Below are positions 1-14,051 of a DNA stretch of 64,000 nt, in pieces (position 1 is the stretch's first letter; each line of letters opens with the position of its first letter). This stretch comes from Ampelocalamus luodianensis (taxonomy: Eukaryota > Streptophyta > Magnoliopsida > Poales > Poaceae). The notes under the pieces were generated by a model. The model was not told the origin of the DNA and did not search any database. It saw only the letters and a list, made by a program, of their open reading frames with translations. The DNA is taken from the NCBI GenBank assembly GCA_036346255.1, contig CM070620.1, positions 11,582,671 through 11,646,670 of the forward strand, in the 5' to 3' direction. Position numbers and translations under genes: made by a program.

Positions 1-3000
1 TACAACGTCGATCACATCCATACAACGCTCATACATAAATAGTACAAAAGTGATACATCACAGTTTCAAGTTTACAACTACATAAGTGGCCGACCGGCCA
101 AATGAAACAAGTTCATAGCGGAAGCAAGTAAATAAACCAAAACGCCTGCAGTGGTATACCACACAACCCATCGGCAACCGAGTGGGAGCTAAAGATAGCA
201 CACTACTCATCGGTGTCGCCTAAATCGACACCGACAAGCTCGTCGGTCTCATTATCTTCCTCACCTGTAAAAGCCAGCAAACATCTGGCTGAGTACAAAA
301 GAGTACTCGCAAGTCTTACACAAATAAAAATAGTTATGCATAAGGTCATTCAAGGGAAGGCTCATATTGGCTTAATTTTGCGAAAACGACGCAATACTGA
401 ACAACCTACACATACTAGTTTTTCAAGTGCCATTTCAAAATCAGATTTGAAGTAGAAGTAAAGCATGTGAACAAGTGATAAATTCAATAATAAATGAATC
501 ATACCAAAAACAAAGTGGCGGTCCACTTTGATACAACAACAAACATGAACATCCCATTCATGACAAAACCGAGTTCACCCACAAATTTTAATTCCAAGTC
601 TAACGATAAGCAGCCACAAATTTCAAGCGGTTGTCCATAACCGTGGACACGGCTATTCGAATAGATTTATACCCTGCAGGGGTGTACTACTTTACCCACA
701 CGACTTGATTAGCCCGTAAGCCTCCAGATGCCTCCGAATATAGCATACTTTCTATGGTATACCGGTCGGGTAAATCAAGATATGGTCATTTTTAGCAAGA
801 AGATCCCATTGAGCTAAGTCCCTCAACCCATGGCTCCTAGGAAATACAAGACGTTAACGTCTCCATCCTATCTCCTAGGAAACACAAGACGTTAACGCCA
901 CCATCCTATCGGCCCAAAAGGAACACGTGATTTCACGGTCCCATGCCCTTACAATTTCACCACCGTGGGACTCAACACAACAAAACCTTCCCCCTACTTA
1001 ACCATACGGCTCCCAACCCGCGTGTGATAGCACGAAAGTACTTGAATCAACGACGTTACCAAAGTTCGGTCCTTAATTGTCTAGACAAGCCAAACCACAT
1101 ACCCAAATCTCGTGCACGAAGGCACCATCACTAGCCATCACTTGTCCAGACCAAAAGCTCATTTAAAATGACAAAATTTAACTTAGAAAACAGATACGAA
1201 GATCTGAAACAAAAGTATATAAGAGAGTTGTATTTATCCCATAATTGTCGGGTTATTCCTGACAATCAAACTACCGGTTCTAGACTTGCATGGCTAAGCA
1301 AACTCGAACAATATAAACTCATACATCCTATCTTAAACATTACAGTGCAGGAACAATTCATGGATAGCCATAATGACAAGATAATAGGATGTGTCTAACT
1401 ATTCATCACAAAAATAGCGACATTATCAAAATAGCATGCAAGCAATTATCATTGCATCTACCTTAACAAAACTGGGATCAAATATGATGCAAAAAGAAAG
1501 TTCAAAGGATGCTTGCCTTGCTGGTAGTTCACTTGCTCACTCTCGGTTACTTACTCTCATACTTCCGGCAACTCGGAATCTAAAGAAAGGTGATATCGAA
1601 TAAACACCGAGAAATAGCCAAAAACTCAAATTACTCAAAAATGCATGAAATTTTTATAGTAGCTAGACTATGATTTTAGATTAATTTAGGAGAAACAATT
1701 ATTTCATTTGGAGTTAATATGTGAAAGTTATAGCAATTTGAAAATCAGTTTTTCAGAAAATACTGAAAATAAATGCTCTCTTACTGTTCACCCGAATTTA
1801 ATTATTTTGTGAAAAATTACAGAATTCTAGTGGAGATAAAAACTACAAGGTTAAATATAGAATAATATTTTATGGACAACCCAATTGGATTTATCCCATT
1901 TGGAGTTCATATGAATTTTCTAAGAATTTTCAAAGTTAATTCAATTTCTAGCGTAAAAATAATTCTTTTCTGCATTTTAAATTGGAATTAAATCCTTTTT
2001 ATACACGGGCTGACCTAGCCTCTGTCAATGAAAGATAGGGTCCTTGTATTTTATTTTATTTTCCATTTATTTCCTAAAGGAAAACACCTACCGACAATTT
2101 AATCTTCTCATAAGCATATACTTAACCGATTCTCCGTTGTCGAATCCAATCACATGCATAACACTCTCCAATCATATTCTCATATCTTATTCTAAATCCC
2201 ATACTAACCTCTATTAAGACATTATCAAGGTAGTCAATCCATCGAGTGATGCCCGAACTCACGATCTTCCAAATATACAACCTATCCGATAATTACACGA
2301 AATCCACCAACTCATGGGCATATGACTATGATTGAATCCATCGATCGTTCTCCGATATACTATTTAAGTTATTGCTAACTATCTAGCTCTACTAGTCTCG
2401 CCTCAGCAAATCACAATCGCATACACTCAATTTTCCACCGATCAAGGTTTAATTGACTAACCGATACATACCTAATGATCTTTACAATTTAATAACACAT
2501 CCAACATCTAATTGCTCACTAATCGATCAATTCATATCCATACCACCGAACTTAGTTGTGAACGACCTCTACCAATCCAATTATATATGTGCCTCTACGA
2601 TCAACTAATAATCATTTAGCTACTAATCCAAAAGGGAGTAAAATTGCATCGACTCGGCACATGGGACTTACCTACTAATTATAAGGCAATCCAAACATTC
2701 ATCCGCAATTAAATGATCCAATGTTACCTTCTCCCAATTCTAGCATCTATGACTTCCATGACTATTGCTTAAGACCTCCAATCAATTTACTCATGATTGA
2801 ATAAATCATCCGATTGAACCTCCATATCTCATTAATCATCAACACATAAGTCATCCATCAAGTAATAAATTATAAAATCCTTATACGTCCTAGCTCCTAA
2901 AAGTACTAAATCAACGTGAGGGAAAACCTCCGATTAATTTATCATCCAAAGATCACCGCAAAATTTCCATGAGACATCAAAATAGTATCATCCGATCAAA

Positions 3001-5153
3001 TAATCCACTCATATATCTAATCTAGCATCTACCGATCAACATTACACACCTTTCGCCATAAAAATCTAATTATTCGTATTCACCAATATATTGATACATA
3101 AACACGCCTATGCATAATTAAGACTTAACCGGACAGTCGCATCGGTCTAAAGCTACCAAACAAATTTTTTTATATACTTAAACATGCATAAAAAGATACC
3201 ATGCTCATGACTATGATGTAACATGCACAACTAATAACATTGCGCGGTAACAAATAATAATACTAAAGATTTTACCACAACACTAGGCGTACGAATCGTC
3301 CCCGAGCGACGTCTTCTTGGCTCCGCATCCACGTCCACCGTAGTCGTCGCCGTTTCCACATCCGCTCGGTCTCTCGTCCGCGTCCGCCATAGACGTCGCC
3401 GATCTCACCTTCGGCCGCGCAGCTCACTCACTGCCTCCGCCACGCAGGGCCGCTGGACAGCGAGCCATGCCGCCTCGCATGAGGCTGCCGCTGTTGCCAC
3501 ACTTGTTTCGGCAAAGCCATCGCGTGCCGCTGCAACACGCCGCTTCGCCACGCCGTCTATGGCGCCTCGCCATCATTCCCTCGGTTGCCACTGCATGTCG
3601 TGCGCTTGGGTTGCGCCGCCAAATGCCCAGCCGCCTTGACGCCGCTTCGGTGTGCATGCCGCTGCATCAGGATAGAAATCACCTCACGGTTTCTAACCTT
3701 GCCATCAACCAAGACATGCCGCTGCGTGCGCCAACGATCGGCGTGCCCTCGCCGCCTTGCAGTACGGCATGCACACATTGCGGCCTCACCTCCATGGCGC
3801 TGCTGGCTGGCCTCCACGCTGGCTGCAGCATGGGTGCTTTGCTCCATGCTAGCCGCCAGTGCATGCATGCCTCGCCGAACAATCGCCACCACACCGAAGC
3901 CGCCGCTCCATGCCGCCGCCACCTAGGCACCGCTCGCCACCTCCGGCCGCAGCTCCTTGCATCGAACGCCGCTTGCTCCTAGCTGCAGCTCCACACCATG
4001 CCGCTAGCAACTACTTGCCGCGCTACTCCCGGTCGCCACCAGGTGTGCCTCAGCTCGCCACCTCCGGGCTGCCGTGGTCACGATGTCGGGCCACTAGCCA
4101 CATGCACCGCTGGTTGCTCCTGCCCAGGTCGGCCACCTCTGCCTTCACCTTCTTCTCCAAAACACATTCGAAAGCTCATGCATGCAAGAAAAATTTCCAG
4201 AAATGGGATGCTCTCGAGATGAGGAACACCATGGCATAACATGCATGAGCAGAATTTTTTTGATTTTGTATAGTGAATGAGAAGAGAGAAGGTGGCAAGA
4301 ACATGAGCTCAAGTAGAGAAACGAAAATGGCAGAGGCTGCTGGAGGAAGAAAAGTGGTGCTGCGCAATAAAGAAATATTGGTGAGTGGGGAGGGGAGTGA
4401 TTCGGTTGGGAGAAGAAATGGGCTGTGGCATGTAGTTCGGCTGGGGAAGGGAGCAATAGCAGTGCATTGAGTTGAGGAGATGAATGGCTATGGTGGAGAG
4501 GGGTATTCGGCTTGGGCAGCAAGATAATGGCTGTGTGCTTGCTCTCTCTTGGATAAAGAAAAAGATGGCAGTGTAGGGAGTTGCTTTGTTGGCAGGTGGG
4601 GAGTGAAACATGGAGATGGCAGGAAGAGGAAGGTTTTGGCTAGGCAAAAACAAATGGGAGGTTGTGCTGCTGGAGGGAGAAGTGGCATGGGGAGGAGAGA
4701 ATGGCAGTGGCATGTGGTTGCTTTGCATGTTGAATAGTGTGTGAGGTGAATAAAAACAAGAAGATGGCAGTAGTGGTTGATTATGCTGGGCACAAGGAGG
4801 GGGGTTCGGTTTGGGATGAAAGAAAAGAAATGCCAGGGCATTTATTCCTTATTTTTCCAACTCGCTCAAACGACCTCGCATGTGCGAACTAAACGCTAAA
4901 TGGAATGCTCGCGAGACAACGAACGCCGCGGTATAACATGCATTATCGGATTCTTGATTTTTGGTAGTAATTACGAGGAGAGAAGTTGGGTAAGAGAATA
5001 GACACACAGGCGTCTCGCCTGCGGTTGGTCGGACTAAAAAGAGAGACAGTACTAACGCATGCATCATGATTTTTGAAATGCATGCAAAAACAAGAGACAT
5101 AATAATTTAATTTTAAATGTAGTCCCTTAAACAATTCGATTTAATATTGTTTG
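1..5153 (-). mobile_element. Partial gypsy LTR, minus strand, interrupted by a younger element
   Basis: This is the major part of a very long gypsy-type LTR read on the minus strand; its remaining 192 bp lie at 18155-18346, beyond the inserted element. The block at about 650-710 (TATTCGAATAG, then CCCTGCAGGGGTGTAC) is the reverse complement of a block in the 5154-9250 LTR, where it lies about 800 bp from the LTR 3' end. By that measure this LTR should end about 150 bp outside the window. The segment 1-3290 is AT-rich and 3290-4860 is GC-rich and then purine-rich. The open frames in it look fortuitous: none shows a known domain and several overlap on both strands. No host gene is visible here. 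The assignment to the same broad gypsy group as the younger element is an inference from shared LTR blocks. Confidence 0.75.
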
Positions 5154-8100
5154 TGTAACAGCCCTAACTTAGGGTTTGTATTCCAAATGTAAAATTTTGA
5201 GGAGAAATAAAAACTTTTGTTGTCTCTTCAAATCATTTGGAAGTTTTCCAAATTTTCCCTAGCAATTTCCAATTTTCTAGAAGTTAATTCTTGTGATTGG
5301 AAATTGTTGTCATCAAATTATTAGCCTTCAAACTGGTGATCATCCTCCAAAATTATTTTTCCTATCATCTTGACCATCCTAGCTACCTCTCTGAATTATT
5401 TCACAATTTTTAGATTTTATTTGCTATTTCAAATGGCCAAGTCAACCTAGTTTGAAATCTGGTCAAACTTCTGTTCAGCAGCTTGTGAATTTTAGTGGGA
5501 AAACTCTAGTGCATGAAAACTCCTGGAAAAATTTCAGAAGGTTGTCCTCTGTCTCTAGTAGCTACCATAAAAATTTCGAAATTTTTGGAGCCCTGGAGCT
5601 ATCTCTAAAAATTCCCAAAATCCTCTCTGTCTTTCTAATTCAAATCTGAAAACATTGTTCCTCGGGCCCGAACCCAACTCAGGCTCGAGTCCGACCCGCA
5701 CCACTTGACTCGGTCGCACCGCCTAGCTGCACCGCGCGCGAGCCCGATGGCTGTCAGCCGTCCGATGCAAATCGAACGATCCACGTCGCGTATGCAACCG
5801 ACCTGTCCGAATGCATACATTGATCTCGACCGTCCATCCTAGATCCAACGGTCGACGTTCTTTTGATCGAGTCAGACCAACTGATCACGCCGCACTTGGC
5901 TCTGGCTCGCACCGCTTTGTCACAGTCACTGACAAGTGGACCCTACCTGTCAGGTCCGCCCTCGTCTTCTCCGCACCTCACCGGAGCTCGCGGCCGTTCG
6001 CGCATGGGTGCCACGTACCTCGCCGCTGCCACCTATTTGCCCTCGTGTCCGTCCGTGGCGCATCGCCAGGCCTTCTTTACCTCACCGCGACCACTCATCC
6101 TCGTTTTCCCGCTCGTAGCTCTCCGCGTTTCTTGATTTGGCCGAGAAGAACCCTCGGCGAGACCGCCGTGTTAGCGCCGCCCTTGATTCCGCAACCACGC
6201 CATCGTGATCTACTCTCTTCGCCGCTTCCATTTTGCCCATCCAGGACTCTCGGCGTCCAGTGTATCGCCGAGCAACCGTCGTCTCGCCTCGGTTGCGGCG
6301 GCCCGCGAGCTTGCTAGTGCTCGTGAGTCTCTAGCCTCGTCACTTGGTCCTCGTAATCGCAATCCTCCTCTCGAGTCTAACGGTGGGCTCGTTTACGTCT
6401 TTCGTGCATCGTGGAGGGTGCGGGTGTTTCTTCCTCGCGCCGCGGTGATCCGCCGCGTGGCAATTCCGGCGCCTCGGACCTTCTTCTTCGTCGTTATCTT
6501 GTGCTTATTGCTCACGGAGTCGGCGATTAGTGGCGCATCTTCCCGGCTCCTCGAAGTCCGTAGCACCTCCTCGCAAGAGCCGTAGCTTCTTCTCGCCTCC
6601 GGCCGCCGCAAGCTCGACCGGCGACCATTGGGCTCCGTCATCATCATCAAGTTCGTGGAGCTGCGGTGCACCGTCGCGTGCCATCCCCGAGCTCGAGCCT
6701 CGACCATTCTCCGATCCCCACCTCGCCGTCGCGGCGCGCATGGAACTCCGTCGAGCGCGGTGGTTAAGGTCTAATCCCCTTCTTAAGTTCTAATCATCTT
6801 TTAGTTTGAGTCTCTGTCATGTGGGCCCGAAATGTTAGTTAGGGATTGTGTAGTTTTGTTAATGCGTTTTCTCTGTCGGGAAGCGTATTTCTCTGTGAGT
6901 ATATGTTAGAAGTACACTTTGGTAAGTCGGCGATATTAGAATACGCCGACGCCACTTTCGCGACGGGCGTTAAGGTCAAGACACTTTCGCGGGCCCGCTG
7001 TCGCTGTCCGGGGCTAGATAGCTGTGGGTAGAAAAGGGAATAAATGCTTTAGTATTTCTGTAATGTGTTTTCTATTGCACTGTTAATTCAATTAAACTTA
7101 GAAAATGCATAACTAATTCAATTTTTATCCAAATTGCATGAAACCAGTCTTTGTTAATTTTCATTTTAAATGTTCTATTTACTAAAATTAGTGTCAACCC
7201 TGTCCTGTATCAAGAATCTGTTAATTGATTTAATGTTGTAGAATGTAATCTCCAAATTAGAAAATGCATATCTCTTTCAATAATTGTCCAAATTCAATGA
7301 ACCCAATTCTGTAAAATTCCATTTTCAGTATACTAATTATTAGGATAGGTTTTAGATACTGTTTCTGTTCATGAAAAATTGTTAAGTAATTAACTAGTGT
7401 CTTGTTGTGTTTTTAGCTTAGAAAAATTCATAGAAAGTTCTTAATAACTTAGAATGAATTGTTCTCTGCTTTCTAAAAATTTTGTTATGTCATGCTTCGC
7501 TTCTTTGTGAAAAGCTTAGTGTGTTTTGTTATTGTTGTATGTTTGAGTTTGGTCGGTGTTATTCGTTCTTATTCGCTGTTTTGTTCAATCGTTAGGATTC
7601 GATATTTGCGCAACCCTGAGAACGACCCTCCGCAACAAATTGAGCAACAGCGTCCAGGCAAGCAGTTTGATCATGTTTATCCCAGTATTTTAAAGTCTAA
7701 TATTTTGTTTCAGCTGTATGTATGCATTGCTTAATTTGTGTTAAATTGATTAGTTAAATCCGTAGCTACATATCCTGTAGACAAAATATTGATCTCTACT
7801 ACCTGAGCCTAGGTTATTTGCTGTGATTAGAGGTCGCTGGATGATCTCTTGTCACTTAGTAGATCCGGGTCAGCTTGCTTAGACATGCTTAGCTATCGGT
7901 GAGAATGGCGGTTATCGACTTTAGTCGGTAACCTTGATCACACAAAATCTACTATAACTTTATGTTTCAAAGATTGTTGCTAAGTTTAATTGCAAAACTA
8001 AAACGAAAACAAAATGATTTAGACTTGGGCACAACGGTATGATTAGTGTGATCTGTTGGGTGTATCGAATGGTGCCCGAGTCAACAAGGACCGAACATCT

Positions 8101-9250
8101 TGTTACACCAACCAAGCATTTTGCGTGCTAACCACACTAGAGTATATGGGACCTCTCTTGACCTAGTACTTTGGCGTGTATTGGCTCAGGTCGCAGGAGG
8201 TCGTAGGAGGATGGAGGTGGGAGCATGGTAGTTGTCCAAAAGCTTTATCTGAGTGGGTAGTTGTCTTTTCGGCTTTACCATGTAAGCGTATGGGTTTCTA
8301 TCCATACGAGCGGCTCGTATTTAATACACAATATTGGAAAAAGTCTCGTAGGACTTAGCTGTGCCGGCATACCCTCGGAAGTGTGCTTTGGCTTAAAGGC
8401 GGTCTGAAGTGTGGGTACAGTGGTACACCCCTGCAGGGTTAAAACTATTCGAATAGCCTCATCCTAGGTTATGGACACGCTTGGCAAGGTCTTCCAAGAG
8501 TTAGACTACAACATTTAAATTAAAACTTGCTGGGTGGTACGAATCTGGGATTCGTGCTATTGTTGTGGTGACTATTGAGATAGTCACTTCTAGGTTGTTT
8601 TATCTTTACTCTTTTGCTATTATTATCCTTTACTGTATTTCAACATTAAAAATGAATTGCAAACTTGCCTTTAAACTGTACTACATTATTGCAAATGAAA
8701 ATTGGCTTTATGCAAATGAAACATATGGCCCCCACTAAACAAGCTTTGCATGTAGCATATTAACAGTCCGCTAGTTCACACGTCGGTCTTGCGGGTACAA
8801 AGACAATCTTTGTACTCGGTGCTTTGCTTGATGTTTTTATTGCAGAGGAAGAAGGTGAGCCTCGGGGCCTCACTTCGTGAGTCAGTGTTGCCGCTTCGTG
8901 GGCGACTAGACTTGGCGGTCCTGTCCGATGCCTTGTGGGTTGGAGGCACACCGATTGGCTTTGTTTATAGCCATCTTATGACACTTTTGCTTCATTGTCG
9001 TTCTTGTTATTTGTGTATCTTTTGGGCGGTCGGCTGTCTGTAATAACTTTGCTATTTGTTTATCTTCCGTTTGGTAGTGGTGTGTTTGGACTCTATGTTT
9101 GGAATGGAGTTGATGTCTAATTTTGTATCGAGGTGTGTATACTGCTCTCTGGGAAGTATACAGATCTCGAGGATCAGTTTATTTGATTTGTGATGCTAGG
9201 ACCAGGTGGTTGGTTAAGCATTACAAGCCAAATAAATTGGGGTCCTCACA
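5154..9250 (+). repeat. 5' LTR of the Tekay-like element
   Basis: This LTR of 4097 bp starts TGTAACAGCC and ends GGGGTCCTCACA, directly followed by the primer-binding site. It aligns along its whole length with 14052-18149. The first 500 bp (AT-rich) differ from the partner by only a few changes, while the GC-rich middle (about 5660-6780) differs by many 1-4 base indels. It contains the block TACACCCCTGCAGGGTT followed by ACTATTCGAATAG at about 8427-8456, which is shared with three other LTRs in the window. The open frames inside it have no recognisable domains. Confidence 0.95.
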
Positions 9251-9251
9251 A

Positions 9252-9265
9252 AGTTGGTATCAGAG
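9252..9265 (+). other. Primer-binding site (initiator tRNA-Met)
   Basis: The motif TGGTATCAGAGCC lies two to three bases after the 5' LTR end. It is the standard complement of the 3' end of plant initiator tRNA-Met, used to prime minus-strand cDNA synthesis. Confidence 0.9.
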
Positions 9266-9690
9266 CCATTCTGACCGTAGTAACCCAAGCATAGTCGTCC
9301 TTAGGATATTTTTGAAAGGCTTATTTTCAAAGTATCAAGAGGGTTTATGAAAACTTAGGCAGGTTCTCAGATTTTACTCCTTACCTATCCTAGCTTTCTA
9401 CTCTCACCTTACTCTAATTTGAGTTTAAAACTTGGTTTTCCTCTTTCCTTTCAAAAGATACTTGCTACCGGTAGAATCAGTCTTTGGGAGAACCATAGAG
9501 AATTAGTCTAATTAAAATTTGTGGGAGCATAAGGGTAAGATATGTATGAGTTTGCTAAGTATCTGACTTTTGTCAATTGGTTTTGTAACTTAAAAGTCTT
9601 GTATTTGTTTTGTGCTGTTAGTAAGTTATTTGCAGTGGGTTATCGACTTCGTGTTTTCCGGCTATTGTTAACTTGTCTTAGTGAAACAGG

Positions 9691-10730
9691 ATGGCCGGGA
9701 GAACGCGTGGCAGTCAGCAAGCTGGTCATGATGAGGAGCTTCCCCCTCCTCCGACCATGGCGGAGGTTCTCGCTAAGATCGAGCGAAACCGCATGGACCA
9801 GACGCGCATCTTGGAGGTTATTTCTAGGAATACCTCCACTCCTGCCGGTGGTGGCGGCCACCAGACTCGCGGGGGACTTGCAGAGTTCCTCCGTACGCAG
9901 CCACCGACTTTCTCCCGCCCGAGGACCTCTCGATGCGGATGATTGGTCGCGCATGGTTGAGCGAAAGCTCAACATAGCTCGATGCCGTGCACGAGATAAG
10001 GCACTCTTCGCGTCCCACCGCCTTGAGGGCGCGGCACTCTCATGGTGGGAGAACTATCTCGCCATGCACCCGCGGGCCATGTGGTCGCATGGGAGGAGTT
10101 CAGATCAGCTTTCCGTCGGGCCCACATCCCGGATGGCCTGATGAAGTGAAAAGAAAGAATTCCTCGCGCTCAAGCAAGGGCGCAAGTCCGTGATTTGAGT
10201 ACTTGTACGAGTTCAATCATTTGGCTCGTTATGCTCCGGAGGTGGCCTCGATGAGGCTAAGCGAGAAGTTTATGGATGGCTTGTCCGAGGAGCCGCAGGA
10301 CAAGCTATCTATTGTGGACTTCTCGACTTTCGTGCCTTGGTAGATAAGGCCATTGTTGCCGAGCATAAGGCAAAGGCGCTGGCGAGTCCGCAAGCGCAAA
10401 TGGGAGGCACATCGGTCTACTCACACCACCTCACTCGTCCTCGGTGGGCGGCACTGAGGCCCGTTCTTTTGCTCTCTGGCGCCGAGGCCATCTCGCACCA
10501 GCTCCTCGCCCACCGCAGGCCGTGTTTCAGCCACGTGCGCCTGCGATCCAGCAGCAGAGCGGTCTCCGCAATCCGGCGCCGAGGTTACTTGTTTCGTTGC
10601 CACAACAAGGGCCATTATGCGAATGCTCGCCTCGAGTGTTGCGGCGCCCTCGTCCCCAATGGAGGACGCGGAAGGGAGTGGTCACCCACTTGACCGAAGG
10701 TGATCCAAGCCCGAGTGCGGGTAGCGGTCG
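9691..10730 (+). pseudogene. Broken gag of the Tekay-like element
   Basis: Gag forms the retrotransposon capsid. The start is the ATG at 9691 (MAGRTRGSQQAG), 440 bp after the PBS. A region with AEVLAKIERNRMDQTRI is typical of the N-terminus of gypsy gag. The frame breaks near 9940 and shifts repeatedly. Recognisable gag pieces continue, for example SHRLEGAALSWWENY near 10020. A CCHC zinc knuckle (CFRCHNKGHYA) near 10590-10625 marks the C-terminal RNA-binding part. At least three frameshifts separate these pieces, so no complete Gag can be made. Confidence 0.85.
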
Positions 10731-10769
10731 AGTCAACCACCTTTCACCGAGGAGGCTCGGAGGCGCGGA

Positions 10770-13700
10770 TGTCGTGATGGGTACACTTCTTGTTAATTCT
10801 CGTCCCGCTGCAGATTATTTGATTACGAGCATCGCATTCTTTTATTTCAAGATCATTTGCTGCTGCTAGTGGTCTTCACTTGTGTTCCTTTGGGATTCCT
10901 TTACTCATTCGCTCTCGGGTTGGAAATGAGAGCCGATATGGAATGCCGCGGTGTTCCTATTGAAGTCAAAGGGTAGGATTTTTGGCAAATCTTATTCGCT
11001 TAGTTCAATGAGTCCGATGTGATTCTTGGCATGGATTGGTTGTCCCAACACTTGGGGCAAATCGATTGTGCCAGGAAGATTGTTTATCTTACCAGCCCTT
11101 CAGGCGAGCAGGTCGGATTTTCGCCGCAGCTGCAGGGGCCACATCTATGTGCATTAGAGACAAAGCCAGCCTTGCAGATTCAGGATGTTCCCATAGTATC
11201 TGACTTTGAGGATGTTTTTCCTGATGATTTGCCCGGGATGCCTCCGGTTCGAGACCTTGAGTTTGTCATTGAGTTGCTTCCCGGTACCGCCCCTATCTCG
11301 AAGGCGCCGTATCGGATGCCTCCCAATGAGCTAGAAGAATTGAAGAAGCAGCTTGGTGAGCTCCAAGCGAAGGGTTTCATCCGCCCCAGTTCATCTCCTT
11401 GGGGTTGTCCGGTGATCTTTGTGAAGAAGAAGGACAAGACTTTGCGCATGTGTGTTGATTACCGTCCTCTCAATGAGGTGACGGTGAAGAACAAATATCC
11501 TCTGCCCCGCATTGATGATCTGTTTGATCAGTTGACTGGAGCCCAGGTGTTCTCAAAGATTGATTTGAGAATGGGGTATCATCAGTCGATCGATCGAATC
11601 GAGGATATTCGAAGACGGCCTTCACTACTCGTTATGGTGCTGCATTTAGTACACCGTCATGTCCTTTGGCTTAACCAATGCTCCAACTTTGTTCATGAAC
11701 TTGATGAATTCGGATTCATGGAGTTTTGGACAAATTTGTGGTGGTCTTCATTGATGATATTCTTATTTATTCCAAGATCAAGCGAGCATGCCGAGCATCC
11801 AAGATTGTTTTGGGCAAATTATGGAGCACCACTATATGCGAAGTTCAAAGAAATGTGAGTTCGGTTGAAGGAAGTGACATTCTTGGGCCATGTTCTTTCA
11901 CCGGAGGCATAGTCGTGGATCCCAAAGAAGTCGTGATGTTCTATCTTGGGTCACCCAAGTCGACATCGATGTACGGAGTTTTCTCGGTTTAGCGGGCTAC
12001 TACCGCCGCTTTATCGAGAATTTCTCCAAGATCGCAAAGCCAATGACCGAATTGCTCAAGAAGGACAAGAAGTTTGTGTGGTCCTCTCGCTTGTGATGAG
12101 AGCTTCGGGAGCTCAAGCGGCGGTTGACTTCGCCTCGAGCCCTTACTCTTCCCGATATCCACAAGAGCTTCGATATTTATTGCGATGCCTCTCGTCGAGG
12201 ACTCGGGTGTGTCCTTATGCGGGAAGGCAAGGCGGTTGCATATGCATCCCGGCGCTTGAGACCACATGAGCTCAACTATCCCACCCATGATTTGGAGCTT
12301 GTCTTTGTGGTTCATGCACTCAAGATTTGGAGGCATTATCGATTGGTAACCGTGAGGTGTATTCGATCACAAGAGCTTGAAATATTTGTTCACCCAAATG
12401 ATCTGAACCTCGAGCGAGAGGAGGTGGCTGGAATTGATCAAAGATTATGACATGGGTATTCGATCATCTCGGCAAGGCCAACGTGGTTGCCGATGCACTT
12501 AGCCGAAAGGTGTATTGCAATACTCGATGATCCAAGAGCAAAGAACCGCACTTCTTGCGAAATTTCAGCGTCTCAACTTGGGTTTGGTTGAGCATGGTTC
12601 CTTGTCGCCTTGGTTGTGCAACCAACCTTGGTGGATCAAATCAAGGCAACACAAAGAATCGATGATGGTGTGGGTAAAATCAAGCGAGAATATCAAGGAT
12701 GGATCACCAAGTGTTTCACGTAAGATGAGCACGGTGTTGTATGGTTTGGGCAATGTCTTGTGGTCCCAAAGGTCCCGAGTTGCGGATTTGATTCTTCAGA
12801 GGCCCATGATTCGCCTTTGTCCATCCATCCCGGGCCACTAAAATGTACCAAGATCTCGCATCGAGATTACGTGGACTCGCATGAAGCGCGAGATTGCCGT
12901 GTTCGTTGCCGATGCGACGTATGTTGTCGCGTGAAGGCCGAGCATCGGCGTCAGCAGGTCTTCTTGACCCTTGCCCATACCGAGTGGAAGTGGGATTACG
13001 AGGCATGGATTTCATCACCGGGCTGCCCGCTCATCTAAGGGAAATGACGCCATTTGGGTTGTCATTGACAGCTAACGAAAGTGGCGCATTTCCTTCCGGT
13101 CAAGAGTCGACCCGTGGAACCTCTAGCCGAGCTCTATGTATCAAGGATTGTGAGCTTGCATGGTGTACCCAAGACGATTGTGTCGACCGTGGGCGTTGTT
13201 TACCTCTCGGTTTGGCATAGTCTGCAGGAGGCCATGGAACTCATCTTACTTTCAAGACGGCCTATCATCCTCGGGCGATGGTCGACGGAGCGCGTCAATC
13301 AGTGCTTGAAGATATGCTCGTGCTTGTGTTCTTTCCTATGGGAAGAATTGGGAGAAGTGCCTACCACTTGCGAGTTCTCTTATAACAACGACTTCGAGCT
13401 AGTCTCGTGATGGCACCATTTGAGGCTTTGTATGGGAGGCGATGCACACCTCTAAACCGGTCGAATCGTGAAAGGCGCTTCTTTGGCCCGATTCCATTAA
13501 TGAGGCCGAAAGTCAAGTGCGCTTGATTCGTGAGCACTTGCGCGTAGCTCACCCGTGCGAAGAGCTATGCGGTCGGCGTCGCCGTGAGCCGAGTTTCCAC
13601 CAATGACTTTGTGTATCTCAAAGTTTCACTTTGAAGGACACCGTCGCTTGATGTCAAGGGCAACCGGCTCCTCGGTATGTCGGGCCTTATCGCGTCATCA

Positions 13701-14039
13701 AGAAAGTGGGAGCCGTTGCATACCGGTTTGGGTTGCCGGCTACACTTGAAGGGTGCATGATGTTTTCCATGTGTCACGCTTGAAGAAGTGCCTTCGTGTT
13801 CTGTGGAGGAAACGCCATTGGAAAATATCGATGTGCGGAAGATCTGCCTTATCGTGGCGCCCCATTCGTATCCTCGAAGAAGCCGAACGCAGAACGAGGA
13901 ACCGTGTGATCAAGTTCTCAAAGTTCGATGGTCAAACCACTCGAGGATGAAGCCACTTGGGAGCGGGAAGATCGCCTCCGAGCAGATTACCCATCCTTCT
14001 TCTCCCAGTGATCAGAATCTCGGGGCGAGATTCCTGTAA
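10770..14039 (+). pseudogene. Broken pol: protease, RT, RNase H, integrase, chromodomain-like tail
   Basis: The remains of a protease lie at about 10790-11090 (ILGMDWLSQHLGQIDCA; the active-site region is mutated). Reverse transcriptase follows at 11200-12060, with FVKKKDKTLRMCVDYRPLNE, FSKIDLRMGYHQ and the catalytic FIDDILIYS near 11750. RNase H is at about 12150-12450 (YCDASRRGLGCVLMREGKA). Integrase spans about 12800-13500, where MDFITGLP is intact but the second acidic motif reads VSTVG and has lost its aspartate through an indel. HDVFHVSRLKKCL is near 13756. A chromodomain-like tail ends at the stop 14037-14039, within the polypurine tract. At least eight frame changes show the copy is dead. 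Confidence 0.9.
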
Positions 14040-14051
14040 GGGGGGGAGATT
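14037..14051 (+). other. Polypurine tract of the Tekay-like element
   Basis: A run of seven G followed by AGA immediately precedes the 3' LTR and overlaps the pol stop codon. It is the expected plus-strand primer site. Confidence 0.9.

Noticed and set aside
3424..4841. Cluster of long overlapping open frames on both strands
   Set aside because: GC-rich and purine-biased sequence inside an LTR; no domain and mutually overlapping frames.
5811..6793. Open frames of up to 168 codons, repeated at 14553-15694
   Set aside because: They lie in both LTRs of the same element, differ in frame between the copies and show no recognisable domain.
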